From the NCBI GenBank assembly GCA_008828725.1, contig MEHQ01003238.1:66166-130165 (forward strand): 64,000 nt of DNA, read 5' to 3'. Shown in pieces: positions 10,612-22,100 of the stretch (its first letter is position 1; every line of letters starts with the position of its first letter). Source of the stretch: Saccharina japonica (Eukaryota > Sar > Phaeophyceae > Laminariales > Laminariaceae). The notes beneath the pieces are model-generated. The model was not told where the DNA came from. It searched no databases and saw only the letters and a program-made list of their open reading frames with translations. The translations under genes were made by a program, and so were the position numbers.

Positions 10612-11446
10612 GGGCGTGTCTTAACTCCATTCGATAGCTTGGAATGGCTGGAACGGAACGAGACTATTCGCGTTCGTTCGTTCCATTCCATGCTGTTTTT
10701 GCGGTTTGTGTCCGATCGACTTTTTAGGCACCCGATCCTGGAACAGGCCGCAACAGAAAGTAACCCATGAAATTTGCCTCGGGATGTGCAGCTGGACTCT
10801 AGGACAGGGGTACCGTCACGTAGGCAGCGAGTGCTCCTGGTACAGAGGATAGCTTCACACGCAAATAGAGCGCCTGACATGCCTCAGACCAAGCAGTGCT
10901 AGCCGTCCAAGTGGCAGCCTCGGGACAAGTCTAGAAGTTTTGATATCGCCGTCGCGGCTCGACGAGGTATCCTGGTGCTTCTGTGAACATCGGTCCAGCG
11001 TTTTTGCTAGATCTATCGCCACAGTGTCGTTCGCCACCCTAATTTTTCCCTCGTGAGCCTCCTGTACAGGCCATGGCCGTATCGCGTGGCTCCTACCGCA
11101 GGCGAGACCTGTGGCGTCTGCACGTGCTCCATCGCGTGCTCCCATGTCATCTCATTTTGCCTCATGCCCTCGTGGGCCTCCCAGCAAATGTCGCAACCAG
11201 TTGCAACACTTCCAGCACCAATCAACTGCCGTAAATCTCGTTCCAAGTGGGCCGTTCGGTTCTGCTGAACAAGGATTACTGTTTTGACATATACGCTTCC
11301 TCTTTACAAATTTACGGACAGCTTGGAACGCTTGGAATCTGTTCGCGTGTTTTTTTTCTCAATATCCAATCAGCACCACTTTTTCAGGCAAATAATTTTA
11401 CGTTCGTTCCGTTCCAATGCCCGCGAAGTGAAGTTAAGACACGCCC
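10612..11446. mobile_element. Non-autonomous DNA transposon, 835 bp, TSD TCA
   Basis: Terminal inverted repeats of about 45-50 bp begin GGGCGTGTCTTAACT on both strands and include a TTGGAACGGAACGA-like inner part. TCA flanks both ends (10609-10611 and 11447-11449), consistent with a 3-bp target-site duplication. The GGGC start and 3-bp duplication suggest the PIF/Harbinger superfamily. No transposase ORF of useful length is present inside. Confidence 0.8.
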
Positions 11447-12627
11447 TCACGCCTGCGATCCGTGCCTACTGACTGTAGCTTACAGTGCTCCATTGGGGGT
11501 ACCTTATTGTCTTATTATTGAATCTCTCTCAGGTGAACCTTGGCATGGTCCAGGACCGCCCGAGTGGACTTCACTCTTTCCGATTGGCGTTCCTTCGCGA
11601 CGAGGAACGGACGCGACGGTGGTGGCCAGATCGCAGGGGAGGAGGGGGGAGGAAGGAGCGAGCGGGGGATGAGGGGGGAGGAGGGATAATCAGGGGGAGG
11701 AGTGGCAGGGGGGGGAGGGGGAAGAGAGGGGGGGAGAGGGGGGAGGACGAACGGGCGGGGCTCGCCGACAGCAGCATCTGCTGCGCGTACGCGCCCGACC
11801 CGTCGCTTCCGACCGAGGGACTCCGTGACCTGCTGTCCACGCCCCGTGAGTTGATAGAGGTCACCCATTTGGGTTTGAACACGAACGCGGTTGCTAGTGT
11901 TAACACGTCCTTCGAATGTATGACCCTAAAGCAAAAGCAAGACCACCGGAGTTAAGGAGGCTTAAAAAAACCTCGCATGCACAGCGTTCGCGAGCAGCGG
12001 GCTATTGAGCTGCAGCGCAAAATACGGGGATAGCCTGGAAGATATATACCGAGGTATACCAGCGTGTAGCACGTCGATCACGACGTATGACTGAGAAAGC
12101 GCTGCGACCGGGACTGTTTCTCACCAGTAGGCGCCCAGGAAGTAGGGAGGATTGCATGCTTGAGGTACTCACCAGATGCGTCATCCAGAGTGTCCAATCT
12201 TCGGGTCAGGTTACGTTGCGAGAACGTTGATACGTAGCGGAAAAACGGGGGTCCTGTTTGTCACGTTTTGACTAACGGCGCGTGGTTTCTCACAGTGAAC
12301 TAACACTCATGCTGCCGTACAGGGAGTGTACTGTCAGCAGATTTAATGCCGATGCTATACTGCTCGTCACTCTCAAGAATAATACCTGGTACATTTTACA
12401 CGAACTTCGGCTATCATACCCACCCGCCATCGGGACTTGTCGGCAGGAGGCATCCACGAGTCAACCACGAGCGACCCTTGGTGGCAGATGGTTGTCGATA
12501 GCCTTCTAAATCAATGCCGACAATCTTGCACGCCCGCCCCGCGCACCGCCTAACGCTTCGTTCTCTGTCCTTCGTTCTCCCCTTACCCTGCACAATGGAT
12601 CCAGGTCAGCGCTGAAATATTGCTTGG
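11447..12627. other. Intergenic with a G/A-rich tract at 11630-11760
   Basis: The strand-biased purine tract (GGGGGAGG-type runs) gives long shadow ORFs in several frames. None looks like a real protein. The remainder has no recognised feature. Confidence 0.45.
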
Positions 12628-13085
12628 GCGATGTCGAGGCCGTGACGCGTATCCACCGGGCCATATGCACGAACGGCCTGACACATTGGTGTGTGTAGAG
12701 TACGGAAACATAGTCGTAAGCGGCCCAAGCGGGGGTTTGAAGATGGAACCTACTGTAGAGGGCGGGTCGATTGGAGGAGGGTAGGAGGGGGGTAGGAGTT
12801 TATCGTGCCTATATTGTAGGTTATCTGTTGGAGCCGTGTCTTGCCGTGATTAAGCTCGGTTATGTTTGGTCCGATGCTGTGACGCGTATATCCACGGCGT
12901 CATATCTATGAACTGCCCGACATCGGTGTGTACAGCAATCCTTATCTTGCTGTGAAATAGGGCCGGTTGTGTTTGGTTTGGTGCGATGCCGTGACGCGTA
13001 TCCACTGGGTCATATGCACGAACGGCCTGAAACCTTGGTGTGTGCAGAGTACGGAGACATAGTCGTAAGCGGCATAGGCGGGGGG
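12628..13085. repeat. Three dispersed tandem copies of an about 100-bp unit
   Basis: Copies begin near 12628, 12871 and 12983. They share CGTGACGCGTATCCAC, CATATGCACGAACGGCCTGA and GTGTGTGCAGAGTACGG. The middle copy is the most diverged and is truncated. Confidence 0.8.
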
Positions 13086-13439
13086 TTGGTTAAGGTAACT
13101 ATATCAGAAGGCGGGTGGCGAAGGAGGAAGGCATCAGACCCGCGGGATAAAACTGTAGCGCATGACTCCGGCTAGCTAGAATCGAGCGTACCACTTGACC
13201 CACCAAACTTATGCGATCGCGCACACTGGGTCCTGTAGACAGCGGAGCCGGTACACCATCCCACCCCCAGCGATCCATCAAGAGAAAAGTGAAGAAGATG
13301 AAGAAAAATAAATCTCATTGGCTGAATCACACGCCGACTTGTTCAGTCACCATCCACGCTTGCTTTTGTTGTCCTTTAGGATAGTTTTTTTTTGTGGCGG
13401 TCGACGAAAGAGTGGGTTAAGATGATACAAATATCCGAC

Positions 13440-16138
13440 TAGATTTATTTGCCGTCGATGCAACGGAAAATAGCAAAACTGCGAGGCGTGGTGGCCACAG
13501 TGTGCAACACCCAGACTGTGTCCCGAGTGCAACTAAAACAACAATACGTAGGAGGAACAAAAAGGAGCATTGCCGCACAGTCTGCCACCTGCTTCCTGTC
13601 TCTATATGTGCAGCAGCATGATACTGAGCTCCACAAAGTCGATCACTCATCATGATGCGTAAACGACCCCAGAAAAAAAAACAAAAAACGATACAATACA
13701 TTCAAGAAGAAAGTGCACAATAATAACATGATGAGAGTCGGTCGGGTCTTACCACATTTTTTTACCCACGACCCCCCCTCTTTTGGGTTGCTGACCCAAT
13801 CCATCCACCACAATCACGAGAAAATTATTTCTCTCAGCAGAAGTATAGTTAACTATTTGTTGTCATTATTATTATTAGTAGTATTGCTAGAAATCAGCAC
13901 AGGTGCCCCGTAGGCATCCAGCACAATGATGATAGCAGCAATGATACCCCCCCCCCCCCCACCGCCTCAGAAAACACACGCAATCAACAACAGAACAGGA
14001 AAGACTTACCTGTACGAGAGGTGGTACAAGTAAACTCTCCATGGATATAAAAAAAAGGTCGGCTCTCCCCAGCAGTCTCGAGCCGCGATCGCATCAATGC
14101 CACCTACTGTACTGCAAGTAAGCCATCCATCAGTCAAATTGCACCCCCCCCCGTGCGCAACAACCACCTGTCATTGGTGACTCAATTGCCAGGCAACACA
14201 AAAAAAACAGCAGGGCCAACCAATTATATGAATGGATGCAAGAAGTTTCCGTCCGATGCAACAATACCCCGGGTGCCGTATGGCAAAACACGAAGCAAGG
14301 CTGCTGCGAGCTGCTTTTGCTGCTCTGCAGTCACTCCGATAACGCGGACAACCTACAAGAATAGGAACAAGACTACAGTAAATTGAAAAAAGACGACGCC
14401 AAGAGACGACGCGCTTGCTTGCTTGCTGCTAGCTTTGCGTCTACTTGTACACGACAGCAGCACAGCACACCGCGCTCCTCCTCCTGCGTATAATACCGAG
14501 ACTGCGTGTACCGCCCGACACTCACGCACGAGAAAGAGGCAGAGAAACCAAGCATCATGTAACCATAATAATGCACCATGCAAAATGTCCACCATCCACC
14601 TCCCCACAGCAGCAGTAAAACCTACAAAAACAATGCCAGCGCATGAAAGGGATACACTATTAGCGCCGCGCTGCACATCGGTTGCGATACAACACCCACC
14701 CTGCCGTTTTTTTCTTGTTTCCGTCTTACCCAAACATTTGTTTCTCTTTCACCTTCTGGCCAAAAAAAGAAAGCTCTCCCCCGTCCCTTCCCCCCCTCTC
14801 CAACATCCATCTCCCTCGTTCATAACCAACAATATGTTCTTGCTAGTCAGATACTACTACTGCACCACCAGCAGCACACCGGGAAGCCAGCCACAGCTCT
14901 CGACCAACCCTCGCACGCAAACTACGACTGATTGCTGCGGACGATTAGACAGATCGATTTACCGCCGAGCAGAGGCAACGAACCCCGAGCAAAAACGTCG
15001 AGAAAAAAAAAACACGGCCCCTAATGGGCGCTCCTTCTACATTGCATTCGTTCATCCATCCATTCATGTATTTGTATTTTTTAGTTTAATAATAACTAGC
15101 GCTCACTCATGGTTGCGTCGAGTAAAAACCACTCCCACCACTCCCACCAAAACCAGCGTGTGTCTTCCGCGGGCCGAACGGACAAAAAATGATGGCTGCG
15201 CCCTGTCGGCCGAGTGTCCCACCATCCCGTTGGGGTCTCTCTCTACCGTCGTAGTGCCTACGCAGGACAGCACTAAAAAAAATCTGCTCGGTTTGACGTG
15301 TCAAAAACTCGAGAGACGAAAGGAAAGACCGGCTTTCAAAATCGGCCCAACAAAAAAAAAGACAAAAAAAAACAAAAAAAGTATAAGTACACACACACAA
15401 AAAACACGCACACACGCAAACACCGATCGCGAAACACAAAAAACATGCACAGAAACAACCACCGCCATCTAACTTTTTTTTTTTTAATCTCTCCTCGTGT
15501 TCGTCAACACTTGGGACATCTTGAAAAAAACCCACCGTTGTATCGCCTTCTTTTTTTTTACTGCATGCGTCCTTTTATTTTTCTCTTGCGGGGGGGGGGG
15601 CTAACCGGGGTGACGTCACGTCTCAAACAACCATATTATCGATGACGCCACTAACCGGTGTGTGACGTCACGCTTCAACCATCTCAATGATGACGTCACC
15701 ATCCCCAACGTCGACCGCGCCATCGCATGCCTGGTCACTATATTCCTGTAATTCCTATATGGAGGATGCGATGTATTCGCTGGGAACCTTTGATCGATAA
15801 CACACTGCTCCACACAAACCAGGTTCGAAAAGATTGGGGCGACGTCTCATTCCTCCAACCCTCCCCTCGATATTAACGAAACCCCCCAAGCGCCGAAATA
15901 ACCCGTGCACCATCCTTCCTATTATGGGGGATGGCACAAATAAATTTATAAGCTCATTTCGGGCGACAATACTTCCTCGGCAAAGCCTGCCTTCCAACAC
16001 ACCGCGTATTTCCCTACCTGGTCCTTCTCAGAACCGCCTGAAACATCATCGCGTCTTCTCCCCCGATCCCCTTCTCAGAACCGCCAATAAAAAATCGCAC
16101 ATTCTTTCCCCCATCCCCTTCTCAGAAAAAATGCCTAC
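13440..16138 (-). other. Probable long 3' UTR or downstream region of the cyclin gene
   Basis: Read on the minus strand this region is T/G-rich, a bias also seen downstream of the plus-strand gene at 25.4 kb. I recall it as typical of brown-algal 3' UTRs. The 349-codon plus-strand ORF inside (14423-15472) is low-complexity and looks like a by-product. How far the transcript really extends cannot be told from sequence. Confidence 0.4.
15611..15700. promoter_or_regulatory. Cluster of three TGACGTCA (CRE-type) sites
   Basis: The palindrome TGACGTCA occurs three times within 90 bp, near 15611, 15663 and 15691. Two copies sit in a partly repeated context (CTAACCGG). TGACGTCA is the classical bZIP/CREB site. 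Its position about 0.5 kb downstream of the cyclin stop codon is not that of an obvious promoter. Confidence 0.45.
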
Positions 16139-19100
16139 CTACACAGCGCTGACGGCCCCCAAGGCGGCCATGGGAATCTCACCATCCTCCACTTCCCCAT
16201 CCTCTAACGCGCTAGCGCGCGGGGAGGACACGCTACCGGTAGATGACGCCGACTCAAGGTCGCCACCTCCGGCATCAAACCCCATACCATACCCATTCGC
16301 TCTCGACTTCTTACCCCCACTCCCTGGGTCACCGGAGCCCCCCTTAAACTCATCATCACGGGGACGCTTTTCGTGGCTGGTCCTGGCCTCCTGTCTTGGA
16401 AACCCCGCGGTCACGTGCACCGTGTGCTTCTTCATCACTCCAGGCGCCGTCGACCCGTTGAAAGCAGCAGCACCCACGCCGTTTCCGTTTCCGCGACCCG
16501 CAGCTCCCACACGGTCCCCACCACCGAGCTCGCGAACAGAAGTCCTCGCCACGCTGGCACCATCCACGTCCCGCGATCTCTTGGGGGGCGAGTGCCCGTA
16601 GCCTACACTAGCCACGCCACCACCGCCACCCACGTCCCGCGGCCTCTTCCCGTTGGGCGAGTGCCCGTCGCCAGCCACCGCAGTAGCAGTGCCATTCCCA
16701 GAAGTTTTGCTCGGGTGGGGCTTCGACGGGGGGCGCGGCAAGTGCTTGACAACCGACGAGTTCCCGTGGAGGCTAGAAGAAGGAGGCGGGCCTCTCCCAG
16801 CAGCAGCAGCAGCAGCGGCCTCCCCCTCCTCGAAACCCCTCGCGGCCGGGATGCCTCCAGGCACAGCGGGCTTCGGGAGTGTCGGCGGCCTAGGGGTAGA
16901 CGGCGGCCTGGGGGTCTTCGCGGCAGAACCCGGCTTCGGCATCGATGGCGGTCTCGGAGTCGACGGGGGAGGCGGCTTCATAGTTGACGAGGGGGTGTTC
17001 GACGTTGAAGTAGGCTTCGGAGTCGATGGGGGCCTTGGGGTCGACGACGTCCTGGGAACGGAGGGCGGCTTCGGGGTGGAGGGTGGCCGGGGCTTGGTGG
17101 AGTGGGGCGTCCCTGTAGAAGGTGGTTTGGGCGCCGAGGGCGGCTTCGGGGTAGACGGTGGCCGAGGCTTGGAAGCCGTTGGGGTGGTCGGTGGCGGCGG
17201 TCGAACCTTCGCAGACGCTGGCGCAGGCGTAGATGGTGGCCGGGGCTTCGCAGACGTCGGCGGCTTCGGAGTCGATGGTGGCCGGGGTTTGGACGTCGAT
17301 GGGAGGCGGGGCGCAGACGGCGGTGGCGGCTTGATCGAAGAGGACGATTTCTGCGCCGGGTACGGAGTCGAGGGCGGTCGCGGCTTGGACCCAGACGACG
17401 GCGGCTTCGGGTACGGAGTTGAAGGCGGTCGCGGCTTGGACCCAGAGGACGGAGGCTTAGGGTACGGCGTTGACGGCGGTCGCGGCTTGGACGAAGAGGA
17501 AGACTTCGGGTACGGGGTCGATGGAGGCCTAGGCTTCGAAGTACTCGGGGGTCTAGGTTCGGAACCAGGGCTCTTGGAAGACGGCTTCGGAGTTGACGGT
17601 GGGCGGGGCTTCCCCGACGACGAAGACCTGCCGCCGTGGTCGGCGGGGTGCTTCGAGTGCGGTGGTCGCGGCGGCGGAGGGCGCGGCTTAGACGCCCTAC
17701 CATCCGGCGACCTCTCGTCTGCTCGCGGCCGCTTGCCCAGGTGCGGAGCAGAGCCTGTACCGTTCGCACGCTGCGCGTGGGCCGGCGCAGGGCCACTTGG
17801 CGGCTTCGGCTTCGGCTTTCCGTTCGATGACGAGGACCCATACCCGCTGTGTCCTCCGCTGACGTACCCACCATTTCCCGACCCGCTCCCACCGCCGCGG
17901 TCGTCCCTGCGCGAGAAACCAGCCTTTTTCATCGCCTCCGTCACCGCCGGCGCCGGCCTACTCTTGTGTCCGAATACATCCACCTCCTCCGGGGAATCCG
18001 TCAACTCCGGAATCTCTGCCATCACTCTCCGCCGCAACTCCGAGTCCGGCGAGACGGGCAGCTTGGCGCTGCGGCTGGCGGGCGGGGATGGTGGCCGCAC
18101 CCTCACGCCCGCCTTCTGGAAGTCGTCGTACGTGCGGAGCGGAGGCGCTCGAGGCTTGTTGCTCTTGATATGCCCGGCGACAATCAGAGCGTCGACGACG
18201 CGGTTCTTCGTGAGCTTCTTGCCCGTCTTTCCCGCGTCGTCGTCCAGGGTCTCCACCAATTGACAGCACGCTCCTGCCCAACCCCACAAAAGGAAGGTCG
18301 AGCGGAACGTGGCGAAAAGCGCGGCAAAGTCAAAAACAGACCTCGGCACAGCTCTCGCTCCGACGCGCGGTGGTAATAGAGCGGTAAAGATAAGAAAGAG
18401 AGCTCGACACAGCTCTCGCTCCGACCGTAATTATACGTATATAAGAATGAGACGAGAAAAACAATCCATCAGCTGTGAGAACGAGGATTTCGTCGAAACT
18501 CATCTCGGCAAGCCGTGTCTATTAATAGTACTTCAATCGCGCGTAAAAGTTGAAATGACAGCTCAGCTCTTGAGATTGATTTTTTTCCTCGATTCTCGTC
18601 TTTGCAAGCTGCGTGTGATGATGCTTATATCGCGTGCAGCTGCTCCCTCCGACCGCATGCAACTGATATACTGTCGTTCTTAACCGAACACGAGTTCTTA
18701 GGAACTTGCTTATGAATGTAAAACGGGATTACTAACGTTTACCAGGTACCAGGAATGATGCACCTGGCATAAAATACGATATATACACTGCGTTCGTTCG
18801 TTCGTTGGGTGCGCGCGCTGCTCTCCAACAACACTATTGAACAATATATGATATGTTGCGGAATGTCATGTAGAGGTAGGTACTGCTGGCTCGGACAAAC
18901 ACCAGAGTAAAAAAAAAACAACACGCCCGTAAAGTCGCAAGTCGTGGAGCGTCTCCAAAAAAAAAAACAAAAAAAAATAGGACCAAGTAGCCAAGCGGTG
19001 TAATAGCCAAGCGGACAGTGACCAAGCGCTTTCGAGGCTACCAACCAACAAAAGCAAGAACAAGAAAAACGTGCGCCCCTGAAAACCTGAGAACATCAAA

Positions 19101-22100
19101 GCCACCACCACGCACTAGGAAAACCATGAGCGCGATCGATCGAGGGGGGGGGGGGGGAACGTACTGTTGAGCTTTCGATGATCCTCGAACTGGAGAGCCT
19201 CTGCCCAGGTTGCGCTGCCTTCCGGCACCTTGACGTAGTTGCACAGAAGAGAGAGGTACACTGCCAGCCTCGACCGAAAAAACGGCGCGTACTCGAGGCA
19301 CATCGTTCCTCTCAGGCTGTGAAGGTGCCGCATAAGAGTTAGAGAAAGGGTCAGGAACTGTGCACCTCTAATCGGTACACTCGGGGGGGGGGGGGGGGGG
19401 GGGGGGATCAGGNNNNNNNNNNNNNNNNNNNNNNNNNNNNNNNNNNNNNNNNNNNNNNNNNNGGGGGGGGGGGGGGGTGCGGGGTCGATCAAGGACGGGC
19501 GGGCAGGCGGACGGGAGGGCATGGCGGGCGCGCTGCAACGACCACCGTCACACTGAGACACTAGACATCACCTGCGGTGCCCAACCAGCCCTCTCCAACC
19601 ATCCCCAAACTCTGGCCTGCACATCAACAGGCCCCACAGCGCCCCTGCAAAGGCAAGGCTTCCTGCCAACACGCTGCAACGACCCCTACACCCCCCCCGC
19701 GCGCGCACCCACCAATCTCGCAACCACTACGTATAAACTGGCAGTTTCGAACGGCGATACGCAACACCAGGGCGCATACACAAAGAAGCTATTTATGCAC
19801 TCGTGGAAGCGAGAAACAGAAAGCTACCGACACAGATATATATATGGCAATTAAGGTCCACCAGATACAACTACAAAAAAAAACGATGGAACCCAGCACA
19901 AAAAAGCGGCTACTGCATTACGGGCAGGGGGGGAGTGGGGGGGCGACGCACCTCTGGTTTAAGAGGTGACAAGCTCCCTTCATGAGCAAAGGCGCTCGAG
20001 CAGATGGCACCCAGCCTTTTTTTGCCCAACGGTTGGTTATAGAGAGCGCGTCGTCGAAACGAAGGAGCAAGACAGAATCATCATCATCGTACGAAAGTGT
20101 AGCGAGATCGAGATCGAGATCTTCAGGCGACAGGCAACAGTGCCAGCGCATGGATTGCACCCGACTCTTGCAAAAACACATTTGTAATGTATACATAACC
20201 CATTCGCGACTACAGAGCGAACAATGTCCACAAAAAAAATAATGGAGAGCGCGTCGTCGAAGCGAAGGAGCAAGACAGAATCATCATCATCGTACGAAAT
20301 TGTAGAGAGATCTTCAGGCGGCAGGCAGATAATTGCCAACGCGTGGATTGCATCCGACTCTTGCACACGCATTTAGGCACACACGCTGGACTTCAATTGA
20401 GAAAAAATGTCGACATAAATAGACGATTGCAGCATCGGGCACAAGCCAAAAGAGGCAGCCCAGGCTGCTTGCTGGGGTAGGGAGTGCCCGAACCACACTG
20501 ACACGACATAATATATCTTCCTGGTAAGACAAGCGCAGAATGGTGTTCGTGACTGCTGCACGCTCTTCCTACTCGTAGACGCCTTGAGTAAACGTCGCAC
20601 TCATGGTATTTTCGGTCGATAGATGGGTCCCGAAGGAGTTAAGGCACTCACCGCCGCTGTCTTCAAAACTTACACCATCAATCATCGTAATACATTTTCT
20701 CGTGTAAATATCAAGTCTCCCCGTACAACGAAACGCCTTCCACGTATATAAATAGCACCAGGTACGCGAAGACACTTACGCATGTTTGGCCCGACATCCG
20801 AAACCATACATAGAAAAACCATCTCGCAAAAACCGAACAGTGGTGTAGGTCACACCTTGCCTCACATACGATTTTGAGCCCGGTCCAAAGCAATAATCTG
20901 AGCCTGGCCCAAAGCAAGCATGTCTCAAGTGGTACAAATATCGCGTACTGTATTTAATTAAACCCACCAATTCCAACGCCAAAAATCTTCTCCTATTACC
21001 AGAATGACGAATTATCTTTTTCTTACGAAAAACGGTGCTCAAGTAAGACCTCAAGACTAACGGCACACAAAACGACCCCCATCTTTCTGAGGGGGAGACA
21101 ATCACTGGCCCCCCAACCCCTCCCGGCCCCGAGCACAGGACGCAAAGCTGGCGCTTACGGCAGTCCCGTGCCTCACCCTCTTTGATCATGTACTCCATCA
21201 GGTCTGTCGAGTGCGAGTACGGGTGTTCAATCATGAAGTCGAAGCCGAGAGCGTTAACCAATTGGTTCTCCGCCTTAAGCAGGCGTTCTCGGTAATCTTG
21301 GAATTCCTGAAAACGTTCAACGGGAGGGGAAGGGGCAAGGAAGCGAGGAAGGAAGGAAATACAGAAGGAATTTAGCTGTGTCACTCGAGGATCGTCTAAA
21401 ACCTACATGCGGAACGACGAAAGACAGCAGGGCTCAAAGCTCAATGTTTTTCCTGCGTGTCGTGGAACTGTGTACCGGTACTGCTTATCATAGTCGCCCA
21501 TTTTAACCCGAAAACGATCTCAACAAGCCAAGAGATAGATCCACATGCCTCGCTCACGACTCGCGCCATATACCAGCACACAGCACAAGTATAAACGTAT
21601 GGATGCGTCAGCAATAATCATACTGTGAGCAACGCCAAAACCTTGTTGACCTACTCCGTAGTCTACAAAGACCATTGTTCATAGGCCACTTTATACCACT
21701 TTTAAGTGTAGGAATCCAAGTAGGGCTCGCGGCCGATCACGATCGAAATAATAATATTAATACTTCGTATTATTATAGTCCGAATTTCTTGGCGCTCCCA
21801 CAAAACTCAGCCTCAGTTTCTTACTGCCTTGTTTCTTGCTCGGGCCCATACTACAAAAAAACACTCGTATACCTGGTGTTGATACTTCGTATACAGTTAT
21901 TAATAGTAACAGAGTTGGAGTATTTCAGCAGCAGTATCGAGTACCAGGTAATACTCACGCGAGATGCCGTGTCGAGCTTGCGAGAGCTCCCGTGTCTGAC
22001 TTGATGCGTTACTATGAGAACACTGTTGATGTGCACGCGAAACTCCTCCACCTTCGCCGCGAGAAAGATAGCCGCAGCGGCAGCATCCTGCAGAGTGTAG

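Noticed and set aside
14423-15472. 349-codon plus-strand ORF
   Set aside because: Low-complexity Thr/Lys/Arg/His composition, no recognisable motif, and antisense to the T/G-rich tail of the cyclin gene. A/C-rich DNA lacks stop codons in this frame by composition.
16653-18263. 536-codon glycine-rich plus-strand ORF
   Set aside because: Exact antisense shadow of the PRPPSTP-rich cyclin exon; the repeat composition keeps both strands open.
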